Assembly: GCF_000282095.2 (NCBI RefSeq)
Contig: NZ_AKKC02000004.1
Span: 1,054,001-1,118,000, forward strand
Direction of reading: 5' to 3'
DNA: 64,000 nt
Source of the DNA: Rhizobium sp. CF080
Lineage (GTDB): Bacteria; Pseudomonadota; Alphaproteobacteria; Rhizobiales; Rhizobiaceae
Of the stretch, positions 8,741 through 18,340 are shown one piece after another. Both the position numbers and the translations under genes were made by a program. The stretch's first letter is position 1. Each line of letters begins with the position of its first letter. Below the pieces are notes generated by a model, which was not told the DNA's origin, did not search any database, and worked only from the letters and a program-made list of their open reading frames with translations.

Positions 8741-9937
8741 ATGAGTTCAGATTCTGTCTCCAATCTCCGTGATCCCATGAAGCCGGGGGCGCCTATCATT
8801 CCACGCGACGACTGGGATCTGCCACCGTGGCATCGGTGGACCTTCCAGCATATCCGGGAAATGACGGCCACCGCGCAGATCTGGCGGAGCGAAGGGCCGA
8901 AAATGACGCTTCCCGTCCGGATCGAGGATATCGAGGCCGTTCGTTATACCTTGGCCGGGCAGGAAAAGACCGTGGCCGACTTCATTGCCGGGAGTTTCAC
9001 CGATGGGCTGCTGATCCTCCATCGCGGCGCGATCGTTGCTGAGCACTATCTGAATGGAATGACGCTTCGAAGCCAACATCTGACCATGTCCGTCACCAAG
9101 ACCGTGGTCGGGATGCTTGCCGGCATAGTGGTGGACAGAGGGTTGCTCGATCCGAATGCGCCGATTACGGATTATCTGCCGGAACTCGAAGCGACAGGCT
9201 ACAAGGGGGCGACCGTCCGGCATATCCTCGACATGACCAGCGGTGTAGTTTTCGACGAATCCTACACGACACCCGGTTCACACATGCAGAAGCTCGATCT
9301 TGCCTGCGGGTGGAAGGAGCACAACCGGCCGGACTGGCCGCGCACGATGTGGGACCTCATCCTCTCGCTGAAGGAACAGGAGCGCCCGCACGGCGCCCTG
9401 TTCAAGTACAGGTCGATCGAAACCGATGTGCTGGGTTTCGTGCTGGAGCGTGCCACCGGTGTATCGATCGCCGAACTCATCAGCCGCGACATATGGGCGC
9501 CCATGGGCGCTGAGGAGGATGCGTATATCACGGTCGACAATGGCGGCGCAGCACTCGCCGACGGCGGATTCTGCGCGACGTTGCGGGATCTTGGCCGTTT
9601 TGCGCAGCTGCTGCTCGATGGCGGAATGCGGGAGGGCAGGCAGATCGTGCCGCGGTTGTGGATAGAGGATACGCTTAAGGCTTCGGGCGAGCTTTACCAG
9701 GGCATCTATCGCTCCGTTTTCCCGGATGGCGCCTATCGCAACCAAGTCTGGATAGAAGACACGGTTAGAGGGACGTATATTGCGCGCGGCGTCTTCGGAC
9801 AGTGCATCTATCTCGACCCGGGCAATGAGTTCGCGGCCGTCAAGCTGTCCACCTGGCCGGAACATGCCAGCATCGAGCGTACCCGCGAGCTGATTGCCGC
9901 CCTGCACGCCATTCGCGCCCATCTCACAGGCTGGTAA
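8741..9937 (+). CDS. Serine hydrolase, class C beta-lactamase/NylB-like family (paralogue 2)
   Basis: 398 residues from the ATG at 8741, chosen because GAAAGG lies 8 bp before it; the frame stays open 96 bp further upstream. The catalytic SxxK lies in SVTKTVVGMLAG and a Tyr motif in KYRSIETDVLGFVLE. It is more diverged from paralogues 1 and 3 than they are from each other. It has no signal peptide. It is transcribed away from paralogue 1 with a shared control region that contains site A. Confidence 0.84.
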   Translation: MSSDSVSNLRDPMKPGAPIIPRDDWDLPPWHRWTFQHIREMTATAQIWRSEGPKMTLPVRIEDIEAVRYTLAGQEKTVADFIAGSFTDGLLILHRGAIVAEHYLNGMTLRSQHLTMSVTKTVVGMLAGIVVDRGLLDPNAPITDYLPELEATGYKGATVRHILDMTSGVVFDESYTTPGSHMQKLDLACGWKEHNRPDWPRTMWDLILSLKEQERPHGALFKYRSIETDVLGFVLERATGVSIAELISRDIWAPMGAEEDAYITVDNGGAALADGGFCATLRDLGRFAQLLLDGGMREGRQIVPRLWIEDTLKASGELYQGIYRSVFPDGAYRNQVWIEDTVRGTYIARGVFGQCIYLDPGNEFAAVKLSTWPEHASIERTRELIAALHAIRAHLTGW

Positions 9938-9962
9938 TCGCGCCAGTTGCCAGATCTGCCTA

Positions 9963-9995
9963 GCCCGCCAGTCCTCGATCGGCGGCCTTTTGTTT
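9963..9995 (+). terminator. Possible intrinsic terminator after serine hydrolase 2
   Basis: GCCCGCC (9963-9969) can pair imperfectly with GGCGGCC (9981-9987), and TTTTGTTT follows. One mismatch sits in the stem, so the call is moderate. Confidence 0.4.
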
Positions 9996-10001
9996 ATATA
10001 A

Positions 10002-10018
10002 ATTCCAACTATCGGAAT
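10002..10018. promoter_or_regulatory. Inverted repeat ATTCC-N7-GGAAT before hyuA
   Basis: The repeat sits in an AT-rich stretch, with TATATAA-like flanks on both sides extending the symmetry. TTCC/GGAA palindromes resemble operators of IclR-family proteins, and an IclR gene ends this operon. This is a candidate operator only. Confidence 0.4.
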
Positions 10019-10040
10019 ATATATAAATTTATAATCTGAA

Positions 10041-10078
10041 AAACGGAATTGTATTGACGGCGCCGGAATTTTCCGTTT
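10041..10078. promoter_or_regulatory. Inverted repeat AAACGGAA-N22-TTCCGTTT before hyuA
   Basis: Perfect 8-bp arms at 10041-10048 and 10071-10078. A TTGACG sequence in the loop could be a -35 element, so binding here could block the promoter. It is probably related to the ATTCC/GGAAT repeat just upstream. Confidence 0.45.
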
Positions 10079-10126
10079 GCTTTGAAGCGTGGCCGAAAGG
10101 GTCTCGTTAAAAATCAGGGCATGCGC

Positions 10127-12178
10127 ATGGGCTGGCGGGTTGGCGTGGATTCCGGTGGGACGTTCACCGATATTTGTCTCTTCGAAGAGGAGACGGGGCG
10201 GATCGAGGTCTGGAAGGTTCCTTCCACGCCGCATGACCCATCCGTGGCGATCAGCGGTGGCCTTGCGGAAGCCCTTGAGCGGTTCGACACAACGCCGGAG
10301 GGGGTCGCCTATTTCGGGCATGGCACGACGGTCGCAACCAATGCGCTGATCCAGGGTAGGGGGGTCGAGACCGGTCTTATCACGACCCAGGGCTTTCGCG
10401 ATCTGTTGGAGATTGGCAGGCAGAAGCGGCCCGATCTTTATGACATCCATGCCGAGAAGCCCAGGACGCTCGTCTCCCGTAGCCTTCGCATCGGAGTTGC
10501 AGAACGGGTCCGGGACGATGGTTCGGTCGAGCAGCCTTTGGATGAGGACGCCTTGCGGGCCGCGGCGAAGGACCTGAAGGCAGCGGGCGTGCAGTCGGTC
10601 GCGATCACCTTCCTCTACAGCTTCGCGCACACGGCACATGAGGAGGCGGCCCTTCGCATTCTGTCTGAAGAGTTTCCCGAGGCCTTCGTTTCGGCCTCGC
10701 ACCGGATCGCACCGGAATTCCGCGAATTCGAGCGGATGTCGACGACTGTCGTGAACGCCTATCTCGGGCCGGTCATGAAAGGCTATCTGCGTGGCCTCGA
10801 AGATCGCCTGAAGGACATGGGGCTGGAAGCGGTCCCGCATCTCACCCAATCGAATGGCGGCGTGATCGGCTTCGACGCGGCAGCCGAAATGCCGGTCCGC
10901 ACCGTGCTGTCCGGACCGAGCACCGGCGTGGTTGCAGCCCTTGCGCTGGGCGAGATGACCGGCGGCCAGAACCTCATCACCTTCGACATGGGCGGTACCA
11001 GCACGGATGTCGCGTTGTTGAAGGATGGTGAATGCCGGCTGGTGGGCGAGGCCGTGGTTCACGGTTATCCGATCAAGGCACCCATGCTCGATATACACAC
11101 CGTGGGTGCCGGTGGCGGGTCGCTGGTCCACGTGGACAGCGGCGGCCTGATCAAGGTCGGGCCGCGCAGCGCGGGTGCCTTTCCGGGCCCGGCGTGCTAC
11201 GGACATGGCACGACCGAACCGACGGTCACCGACGCCAACGTCTTCCTGCAGAACCTCGATCCGCATTTCCTGCTGCGTGGCCGCATGCCGGTCCATCGCG
11301 ATCTCGCCGAGGCCGCGATCAGGTCGGTTGCGGACAAGGTCGGCATGGGGACGGCGGAGGCGGCCGATGGCATACTCGACATCGTCACCGCCAACATGGC
11401 GAAGGCTATCCGGGTGATCAGCGTGCAGCGCGGCCACGATCCGCGCGACTATACGCTCGTCGCGTTCGGCGGCGCCGGCCCGCTTCACGCGGCCAGACTT
11501 GCGGCAGAGCTCGAGATGCGCCGCATTCTCGTGCCGCTAACGCCCGGCATCCTATGCGCCATGGGCCTGTTGATGACCGACCTGCGCACCGATTTCGCGT
11601 CGACCCGGCTTGCTTCGCTGGAGGCTCTTGAGGCCGACCAGCTGGAGGAGATCTTTTCAGGCCTGGACCACCGGGCCGCCGCCTGGTTTGCGAGCGAAAA
11701 CATTCCAGCCGATGCACGGATGACAAGGCGGACGGTGGATGTGCGTTATGCGGGCCAGAATTACGAAATCGCGGTCGCTGTCCCGGCCGGTCCGATGGAC
11801 CGGAACACGTTCGAGACCATCCGGCGTGAGTTTCTGGCAAGTCACGGCCAGCTCTACGGGTTCACGGCAGACGGAGAGGAAATCGAGCTTGTGACATACC
11901 GGCTGGAAGCGAGTGCCGGAACCCAAAAGGCACGCTTCAAGCCTCAACCGATCGGCGCCAGCAATCCCGATCATGCGCTCATCGGTGAGCGCCTGGTCTG
12001 GTGCAGGCAGGTCCGGAGCTTCCGCACCCACAGGATCTATGACCGCTTGCGACTGACGCCTGGAAACGCCGTTGAAGGCCCCGCGATCATCGATCAGATG
12101 GACACCACGACCGTCGTGCCGGCAGGCATGGCGGCCCAAGTCGATGCCTATCTCAACCTGGTCATGGAGGCGCACTGA
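10127..12178 (+). CDS. hyuA: Hydantoinase/5-oxoprolinase-type ATP-dependent amidohydrolase, subunit A
   Basis: 683 residues from ATG 10127, which has AGGG 8 bp upstream; ATG 10121 is an alternative. The N-terminus has the phosphate-binding GVDSGGTFTD motif of the actin-like ATPase fold. Next come HGTTVATNALIQGRG, then LSGPSTGVVAA and FDMGGTSTDVALL, and the C-terminal RVISVQRGHDPRDYTLVAFGGAGPLH stretch. All are characteristic of HyuA. The family opens cyclic amides (hydantoins, 5-oxoproline, carbamoyl compounds) with ATP, or carboxylates ketones in related complexes. It pairs with the next gene (1-base gap). The substrate here is unknown. Confidence 0.92.
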   Translation: MGWRVGVDSGGTFTDICLFEEETGRIEVWKVPSTPHDPSVAISGGLAEALERFDTTPEGVAYFGHGTTVATNALIQGRGVETGLITTQGFRDLLEIGRQKRPDLYDIHAEKPRTLVSRSLRIGVAERVRDDGSVEQPLDEDALRAAAKDLKAAGVQSVAITFLYSFAHTAHEEAALRILSEEFPEAFVSASHRIAPEFREFERMSTTVVNAYLGPVMKGYLRGLEDRLKDMGLEAVPHLTQSNGGVIGFDAAAEMPVRTVLSGPSTGVVAALALGEMTGGQNLITFDMGGTSTDVALLKDGECRLVGEAVVHGYPIKAPMLDIHTVGAGGGSLVHVDSGGLIKVGPRSAGAFPGPACYGHGTTEPTVTDANVFLQNLDPHFLLRGRMPVHRDLAEAAIRSVADKVGMGTAEAADGILDIVTANMAKAIRVISVQRGHDPRDYTLVAFGGAGPLHAARLAAELEMRRILVPLTPGILCAMGLLMTDLRTDFASTRLASLEALEADQLEEIFSGLDHRAAAWFASENIPADARMTRRTVDVRYAGQNYEIAVAVPAGPMDRNTFETIRREFLASHGQLYGFTADGEEIELVTYRLEASAGTQKARFKPQPIGASNPDHALIGERLVWCRQVRSFRTHRIYDRLRLTPGNAVEGPAIIDQMDTTTVVPAGMAAQVDAYLNLVMEAH

Positions 12179-12179
12179 C

Positions 12180-13847
12180 ATGGCGCAGATCAAGCAAAAA
12201 CCGCCGGCCGTCGAGAACCGCTCGCTCAATCCGATTACGATCGAGGTGATCGGCAGCGCATTTGCGTCGATCGTCGAGGAGATGGGCGAAACCCTGGTGC
12301 GCTCGAGCTATTCCACCAATATCAAGGAGCGGCGCGATTGCTCGACTGCGCTGTTTGATGCCGCCGGCAACACGTTATGCCAGGCCGAGCATGTGCCGAT
12401 GCATCTTGGAAGCTTCATCGGCTTCGTGCCTCTGATCCTCAGGAAATATGGGATCGACGGCCTGAAAGCCGGCGACGTCTTCATCGGCAACGATGCCTAT
12501 GAGGGCGGCGGTACACATCTGCCGGATATCGTGATCGCCGAGCCGATCTTTCATGGCGACCGGTTGATTGCCTGGGCGATTAACACGGCGCACCATTCGG
12601 ATTTCGTCGATCGCGGCCATGCGCATATCTACCAGGAAGGACTTCGCATCCCGCCGATCCGGCTCCACCGGGCCGGCGAACTGCAGCAGGATATCCAGGA
12701 TCTCTTTCTCTTGAACTGCCAGGTGCCGCGCGAACGCCTTTCCGATCTGCGTGCCCAGATGGCCGCGAACCGACTGGGCGTGCGGCGAATGGCCGATCTC
12801 TGCGGCAAATACGGCGTCGATACGGTGGAGGCGGCCGGCCGGGAACTGCAGGACTATGCGGAACGCCGAATGCGCGCGGGCATCCGGACCATTCCCGATG
12901 GCATCTACACATTCGCCGACCGTTTCGATTGCGAGGCCTTCGACACGCTGTGGGATTTCAGCGTGCGGATCATCGTCCGCGGCGATGAGATGGAACTCCG
13001 CTTCGACAGCCCGCCACAATCCAGAAGCCCGATGAATGTCGTCCACACGGCCCTTCTGGCGACCGTCTATTATGCGGTGAAATCCATCGTCGATCCGACC
13101 ATGCCGCCGAATGCCGGATTGGCGCGGCCGATCACCATTCTTGCCGACAAGGGGACCGTACTCAACTGCGTGCATCCAGCCGCCGTCGACGGGCGGCTGA
13201 CATCCTGCCAGCGCGTGGTCGACCTTATCCATGGAGCGCTTGCGCCGGCTGTTCCCGAGCGTGTGACGGCTGCCAGCAATGGGTCCTGTTTCGACATCAC
13301 CTTTTCCGGACAGCGGCCGGACGGTTCGTTCTGGGTCTATCTGGAGACGATAGGCGGCGGTAACGGCGCCCGTTTCGACAAGGATGGCCTCGATGGCGTG
13401 CATGTGCATATGACCAATACGTCGAACCTGCCGGTCGAAGCGTTGGAGGTCGAATATCCGATCACCTTGCTCGCCTATGAACTGATCGACGGATCCGGCG
13501 GCGCCGGGGAGTTTCGCGGCGGCATGGGCATACGCCGGGTCTACCGCGCCGAAGAGGCCTGCCGGGTGCATTACGGCGGGTCGCGCATGCGCTCGCAGCC
13601 CTGGGGTCTGAACGGTGGCCTGCCGGGAGCAAGCGGCGGCTTCCGTTTATCGGACGGTGTCGGCCCCTTTGTCAAAGGCGTCGGCACGGTCAACGCGGGA
13701 GATATTATCGAGGTCTTCACGCCCGGCGGAGGCGGTTATGGCGATCCGACGCGGCGCCTGGCAGCCGCCGTGGACCGCGATATGCGCGATGGCAATTTCA
13801 CCGCGAAGACCGCGGCGGTGTTTCAGTCAAAGGAGGGGGTTGCATGA
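12180..13847 (+). CDS. hyuB: Hydantoinase/5-oxoprolinase-type subunit B
   Basis: 555 residues. The start is one base after the hyuA stop. It shows the HyuB pattern SSYSTNIKERRDCSTALFD near the N-terminus, then HADHSDFVDRG-like AHHSDFVDRGH, and ETIGGGNGARF and FTPGGGGYGDP near the end, all typical of the metal-binding beta subunit. It forms a heteromeric enzyme with HyuA. Its end overlaps the IclR gene by four bases, so enzyme and regulator are co-translated. Confidence 0.92.
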   Translation: MAQIKQKPPAVENRSLNPITIEVIGSAFASIVEEMGETLVRSSYSTNIKERRDCSTALFDAAGNTLCQAEHVPMHLGSFIGFVPLILRKYGIDGLKAGDVFIGNDAYEGGGTHLPDIVIAEPIFHGDRLIAWAINTAHHSDFVDRGHAHIYQEGLRIPPIRLHRAGELQQDIQDLFLLNCQVPRERLSDLRAQMAANRLGVRRMADLCGKYGVDTVEAAGRELQDYAERRMRAGIRTIPDGIYTFADRFDCEAFDTLWDFSVRIIVRGDEMELRFDSPPQSRSPMNVVHTALLATVYYAVKSIVDPTMPPNAGLARPITILADKGTVLNCVHPAAVDGRLTSCQRVVDLIHGALAPAVPERVTAASNGSCFDITFSGQRPDGSFWVYLETIGGGNGARFDKDGLDGVHVHMTNTSNLPVEALEVEYPITLLAYELIDGSGGAGEFRGGMGIRRVYRAEEACRVHYGGSRMRSQPWGLNGGLPGASGGFRLSDGVGPFVKGVGTVNAGDIIEVFTPGGGGYGDPTRRLAAAVDRDMRDGNFTAKTAAVFQSKEGVA

Positions 13848-14662
13848 ATGCTCTGATCGCCGCTCGCAGCATATCGCCGGTGGCTTGTGCGCCGCCGGAG
13901 CTTCTGTATAGACAGGCCATGGACCGCAAATCATCCAGCAATGTCGAACGCGCCGCGGAAATCCTGCTTGCCATTGGCAGTGCCGGGCCGGAGGGGCTGG
14001 CACTGTCGGATATCGCCGAGGCGCTCGACGATACGAAATCGGCCATCCATCGCGCCTTGCAGGGGCTCGCCAAGCACGGCTTCGTGGAGCAGTCCTCGCG
14101 TCGGGGCCGCTATCGTCTCGGGCCGACGATCTATGCCTTGTCGAAGCGGTCCATCAGTGTCACCGACCTTGTCGAGACCGTCCGGCCGGCCCTGGTGCGG
14201 ATCGGTTCGGCAACGCGGATGTCGACCTATCTGATGGTGCATTCCGGCCTCGACTGCATATGCCTGGATTTCCAGGAAGGCATCTATCCGATCCGTGCGC
14301 TCCTGAACGGGGTCGGCGGTCGTATTCCGCTCGGCGTCTCGGTTGCCGGCGTCTGCATTCTTTCCACCTTCGATCCTGCAACACGCAAGGTGATGCTCGA
14401 GGAAAACGAAGCGGCCATCACGGCGGCCGGTTTCAATCTGGAGGGCATTCTCGCGGAAGCACAGCTTGCGGCCGAGAGAGGTTTTGCGGTGCGTCCAGGC
14501 ATGGATGAAAACGACGTCATGTCGCTCGCGGTCGTCCTGCCAAGAGATTGGGTGCATGCGGCGGCGGCCATCGCGGTCGTTCCTCCGTGGCGCGATGTCG
14601 ATCCGGGCAAGGTCGACGAGATCGTCAGGCTGATCCGCGCTGAGGCGGCAAGAAACAACTGA
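13844..14662 (+). CDS. IclR-family transcriptional regulator
   Basis: 272 residues. An N-terminal winged helix-turn-helix (about residues 30-95, LSDIAEALDDTKSAIHRALQGLAKHGFVEQ) is followed by the IclR effector domain (about 105-265). The first 25 residues before MDRKSSSNVERAAE are an extension, so the true start could be 13919; the ATGA overlap with hyuB favours 13844. As third gene of the operon it probably controls hyuAB, perhaps at the GGAA/TTCC repeats near 10.0 kb. Confidence 0.9.
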   Translation: MNALIAARSISPVACAPPELLYRQAMDRKSSSNVERAAEILLAIGSAGPEGLALSDIAEALDDTKSAIHRALQGLAKHGFVEQSSRRGRYRLGPTIYALSKRSISVTDLVETVRPALVRIGSATRMSTYLMVHSGLDCICLDFQEGIYPIRALLNGVGGRIPLGVSVAGVCILSTFDPATRKVMLEENEAAITAAGFNLEGILAEAQLAAERGFAVRPGMDENDVMSLAVVLPRDWVHAAAAIAVVPPWRDVDPGKVDEIVRLIRAEAARNN

Positions 14663-14965
14663 CAGCACTCGACAGTCGTCGTGTGGCGCATTGTGCAAGC
14701 ATTTGAAGTTCGATGCAGACAAATCTTCCACCTCCCGCCGAATACGCGGGTCGATGCTTTTCTGTTCCTATGTGGAAGTAAGAAAATTCAATAATTTCAT
14801 GTTGTTGCAGTGCTTTTCGTAAGCTTTTCATTGACACTTCGAGGCAACCATTGTTCACTTATTTTGCGATCGCAGATCACGATATTTAATTTCGCTATTT
14901 CTGAATGGCTGGGCGAGCGATGGCAAAATCGACCAGAAAACAGGGGAACAATGGTGGAGATGAAC
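14663..14965. other. 303-bp intergenic region before the oligopeptide-type binding protein
   Basis: It holds no gene that I can support. The left half is GC-rich tail of the iclR unit without a convincing terminator. The right half is AT-rich and contains site C of the GCGATC regulon. Confidence 0.6.
14866..14885. promoter_or_regulatory. Candidate operator, site C of the GCGATC regulon
   Basis: GCGATC-GCA-GATC followed by AC and GATAT. It lies 81 bp before the ATG of the binding-protein gene at 14966. Confidence 0.72.
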
Positions 14966-16537
14966 ATGAAGAGACAGATTTTGTTCGCGCTCTTTGGCGC
15001 GGTCATGCTCTCGGCGACAAGTGTGCGGGCCGAAGAGCAGCGGAAAGGCGGCACGCTGAACATCGTGCTGACGGCCGACATCCGCAGCCTCGATGCAAGT
15101 CGTACCGACGCGATAACCGAGACGGTGCTTAATCACATCTATGAGCCGCTGGTGTCGTTCAAGAACGATATGACGATCGGACCGGCATTGGCTCAGAGCT
15201 GGAATGTTTCGGAGGACGGCAAGCGGTACAGTTTCAGCATCCGGCCCGGCGCGGTCTTCCATAACGGCGACAAGGTCGTCGCCTCGGATGTGAAGTGGTT
15301 CTGGGACCGCCGCATGGCCACCGCCGGCACGGAAACGCCCTGGCTCTGCCTTGGCAATTTCAACGGCACCCGCGGCCTGAAAGTCGTGTCCGTCGAGGCT
15401 GCCGATGAAAGCACGGTCGTCTACACCATCGATGCGCCGAACACCCAGTTTCTGATCCGTATCGCCGATCCGGTCTGCAATACCTGGGTGGCAAGTCCGA
15501 AGAATGTCGGGGCCGACGGGAAATGGATCGACGGTTCGGCCATCGGCAGCGGCCCGTTCAGGCTGAAGGAATGGAGGAAGGAGCAATATATTTCCCTTGC
15601 CCGCTTTGCCGATTACGTTCCGCTCAAGGAAAAGCGCGACGGCTATACCGGCGACCGCAGCACCTATGTGGATGAAGCGCGTTTTGTCGTCATCCCTGAC
15701 AAGACTTCGGCGGAAACGGCTCTTTTCGCAGGTCAGGTGGATGTGGTCTCGACGATCCAGGCCTCCCGCATGGAGGATCTGAAGAGCAAGGGAGCGGTCA
15801 TTCAGGCGGCCCCCGGCCTGTCGCTCTCGGCGATCCTCATCCAGACGAATGATCCGCTGCTCTCGGATGTGCGCATCCGGCGCGCCATGGCGCATGCCAT
15901 GGATCTGAAGCAGATCACGCAGGTGAAAACCGCCGGAATGACGGAATACAATCCTTCGGGCGTGCCGCAGGCGAGCGCACTCTTCGACAAGTCCTTCCAG
16001 GACTGGCCGGCTTACGATCCGGAGGCGGCCAAGAAACTGCTGAAGGAAGCGGGATACAAGGGGCAGGTCATCAAGATCCAGGCCAACCAGCGTTACATCG
16101 GCATGTATGAGAACGCCGTGCTGGCGCAGGCGATGCTGACCGCCATCGGCATGAATGTCGAGATCGAGACGCTCGATTGGGGCGCCCAACTCGACAACTT
16201 CCTCTCCGGAAAATTCCAGATGCAGGCCTTCGGTTACGGCTCCCGGCCGGATCCCACGGTGATCTACGGCATGTTCACCGGTTCGAAGAAAGCCGCGGCG
16301 AATTACCAGTGGGACGATCCAAAGGCACAGGAACTGTTCCTGAAGGCAATCGCGACGGTCGATCCCGATCAGCGCAAGGCGATCTTCAAGCAGATGCACG
16401 CATTGATGCAGGAGCAGGTCCCGATGATCGGTCTTTACTACAATCCTGTCATCGAGGCTGTCTCGCCTAAGGTCGCCAACTACGAATCCTGGGCGCTCGA
16501 CAAGCCGCGCGCATGGGGCGTCTGGAAAAAGCAGTGA
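14966..16537 (+). CDS. ABC transporter periplasmic binding protein, oligopeptide/dipeptide family (SBP_bac_5), copy 1
   Basis: 523 residues from ATG 14966, chosen for GGAG 6 bp upstream and a clean signal peptide (MKRQILFALFGAVMLSATSVRA). ATGs at 14951 and 14960 are alternatives. The mature part begins RKGGTLNIVLTADIRSLDASR and contains YSFSIRPGAVFHNGDKVVASDVKW, typical of family 5 binding proteins for peptides, nickel or opines. It is a close full-length paralogue of 37183-38754, also 523 residues. The permease/ATPase genes lie convergently at 16694-20115. Confidence 0.92.
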   Translation: MKRQILFALFGAVMLSATSVRAEEQRKGGTLNIVLTADIRSLDASRTDAITETVLNHIYEPLVSFKNDMTIGPALAQSWNVSEDGKRYSFSIRPGAVFHNGDKVVASDVKWFWDRRMATAGTETPWLCLGNFNGTRGLKVVSVEAADESTVVYTIDAPNTQFLIRIADPVCNTWVASPKNVGADGKWIDGSAIGSGPFRLKEWRKEQYISLARFADYVPLKEKRDGYTGDRSTYVDEARFVVIPDKTSAETALFAGQVDVVSTIQASRMEDLKSKGAVIQAAPGLSLSAILIQTNDPLLSDVRIRRAMAHAMDLKQITQVKTAGMTEYNPSGVPQASALFDKSFQDWPAYDPEAAKKLLKEAGYKGQVIKIQANQRYIGMYENAVLAQAMLTAIGMNVEIETLDWGAQLDNFLSGKFQMQAFGYGSRPDPTVIYGMFTGSKKAAANYQWDDPKAQELFLKAIATVDPDQRKAIFKQMHALMQEQVPMIGLYYNPVIEAVSPKVANYESWALDKPRAWGVWKKQ

Positions 16538-16585
16538 TTTGAGGAACCCCGGGTCGAAGCACTTAACCGAGATTCGACCCCGACT

Positions 16586-16614
16586 GGGGCCATCGTCAGA
16601 TGGCCCCCTTTTTT
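16586..16614 (+). terminator. Intrinsic terminator after binding protein copy 1
   Basis: A 9-bp perfect stem GGGGCCATC/GATGGCCCC with a 4-nt loop is followed by six T (16609-16614). It is a strong rho-independent terminator for the plus-strand gene. Confidence 0.85.
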
Positions 16615-16629
16615 GATTTCAGACAAAGC

Positions 16630-16663
16630 AAACGGCCGGCAATTGAGAAACTGCCGGCCGTTT
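16630..16663. terminator. Hairpin at the convergent gene ends, probable bidirectional terminator
   Basis: AAACGGCCGGCA (16630-16641) and TGCCGGCCGTTT (16652-16663) form a perfect 12-bp stem with a 10-nt loop. A/T at the stem base gives a short T tract in both directions. It would end the minus-strand transporter operon. Confidence 0.65.
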
Positions 16664-16693
16664 CTTACATGGAAAGTGTCAGTCAAGAAGAGA

Positions 16694-18334
16694 TCAGGCC
16701 GCGCCCTTTGCGCCGTCGAACTTGCGGTCGAGCAGCATCGCCGCATCGAGAAGGCGGCGCGTGTATTCGTGTTTCGGCCGGTCAAAGATGTCATCCCGCT
16801 CGCCGATCTCGACGATGCGGCCGTTCTGCATGACGGCGACGCGATCTGCCACCTGTTCCACGGCGCCGAGATCATGCGACACGAAGAGGCAGGCAAAGCC
16901 GTACCGCTCCTGCAGGTCGCGAACGAGTTTCAAAATCTGCTTCTGCACCGTCATATCGAGCGCCGAAACCGGTTCGTCGGCGACCACGAAGGCCGGCCGA
17001 CGCACGATCGCCCGGGCGATCGCGACGCGCTGCCGCTGGCCTCCCGAAAGCTGGTGCGGTAACCGGCGCAGGAACGCGGTATCGAGCCCGACCTCGGAAA
17101 ATACCTCCAGCACCCGTTCGTAACGCATGGCGGCCGACATGTCCTTTTCGAGCTTCAGCGGCTCCCCGACGATGTCGCCGACCCGCTGGCGGGGATCGAG
17201 CGAGGAATAGGGGTCCTGGAAGATGATCTGGATGTCGCGGCGCTGTTTTCGCGCCAGGTCGCTCTTGCCGGTTTCGATCTTTTCTCCGCCGAAGGATATC
17301 GTCCCGTCCGTTATGCCGACCAGGCCGACGATCGCCCGGCCGAGCGTGGTCTTTCCTGAACCCGAACCGCCGACGAGCGCGAGGGTTTCCCCACGCCCGA
17401 TCGACAAGTCGACACCGTCGACAGCGCGCTTCGGCTCGGTCGGCTTCAGGAGATTGCGCCGGCCGGGATAATCGATGGTCAGGCCACGGATATCGACCAG
17501 CGGCTGCCGATGTGCGGCATTCCGTGCGCCGCCTGCGGTTCGGCGCGGAAGCGCGTCGACGAGCTTGCGGGTATATTCGTGTTTTGGCGCGGAGAGAACC
17601 TCGACGCTGCGGCCCTGTTCGACGGCTTTGCCCTTGTGCATGACCACGACGTCGCGCACGTAATGCGACACCATGCCGAGATCGTGGCTGATGAGTAGCA
17701 CTGCCGTGCCGTTCTCCCGCGTCAGTTCCGCCATCAGGTCAAGAACGTCGCGCTGAACCAGCGTGTCGAGCGCTGTAGTCGGTTCGTCGGCGATGAGCAA
17801 TTCCGGCTTCAGAAGCATCACCGATGCCAGCATGATGCGCTGGCGCATGCCGCCGGAAAACTCGTGCGGATAGGCAGAAAGGCAGCGTGTCGGATTTTGG
17901 ATCTGGATGCGCTCGAGCATGGTGAGGCTTCGGTCGCGGATCTCGGCCTTGCCAAGTTTTCGATGCAAGGCCAGACCTTCGGCCATCTGATCGCCGATCG
18001 TCATGGAGGGATTGAGCGACACCATCGGCTCCTGGAAGACCATGCCGATCCGAGCGCCGCGTATATCACGCAGGGTTTTCGGCGCGGCTCCGACGAGTTC
18101 CCGGCCATGAAAGCGGATGCTGCTTTCCGGCGTGACGGCCAAAGGGGACGGCAGCAGGCCGAGAATGGAACGGGCTGCCATCGTCTTGCCGGAGCCGGAC
18201 TCGCCGACCAATGCCAGCATGCCTCCGGGCTCGATCGAAAAATCAAGCCCGTCGACGACCCGAGCCAGGCCCCTGACGCTGACGGAGAGGTTTTTAGCGG
18301 CGATGACGGCTGTGCTTGTGTTGTCTTCGGTCAT
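16694..18334 (-). CDS. Opp/Dpp-type ABC transporter ATPase, two nucleotide-binding domains fused
   Basis: 546 residues with two complete ATPase domains. The first has Walker A GESGSGKT at about 44-51, signature FSGGM near 159-163 and Walker B LLIADEPT near 179-186. The second has Walker A GGSGSGKT near 322-329 and signature LSGGQ later. It combines the roles of DppD and DppF, as in GsiA/YejF-type systems. It is last in the minus-strand operon after two permeases. Confidence 0.92.
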   Translation of the reverse strand: MTEDNTSTAVIAAKNLSVSVRGLARVVDGLDFSIEPGGMLALVGESGSGKTMAARSILGLLPSPLAVTPESSIRFHGRELVGAAPKTLRDIRGARIGMVFQEPMVSLNPSMTIGDQMAEGLALHRKLGKAEIRDRSLTMLERIQIQNPTRCLSAYPHEFSGGMRQRIMLASVMLLKPELLIADEPTTALDTLVQRDVLDLMAELTRENGTAVLLISHDLGMVSHYVRDVVVMHKGKAVEQGRSVEVLSAPKHEYTRKLVDALPRRTAGGARNAAHRQPLVDIRGLTIDYPGRRNLLKPTEPKRAVDGVDLSIGRGETLALVGGSGSGKTTLGRAIVGLVGITDGTISFGGEKIETGKSDLARKQRRDIQIIFQDPYSSLDPRQRVGDIVGEPLKLEKDMSAAMRYERVLEVFSEVGLDTAFLRRLPHQLSGGQRQRVAIARAIVRRPAFVVADEPVSALDMTVQKQILKLVRDLQERYGFACLFVSHDLGAVEQVADRVAVMQNGRIVEIGERDDIFDRPKHEYTRRLLDAAMLLDRKFDGAKGAA

Positions 18335-18340
18335 TGTTTC

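Noticed and set aside
9278..11488. Long minus-strand open frame of 736 codons
   Set aside because: It runs antisense through the end of serine hydrolase 2, an AT-rich promoter and most of hyuA, has low-complexity R/H/D-rich composition and no family features; a high-GC shadow.
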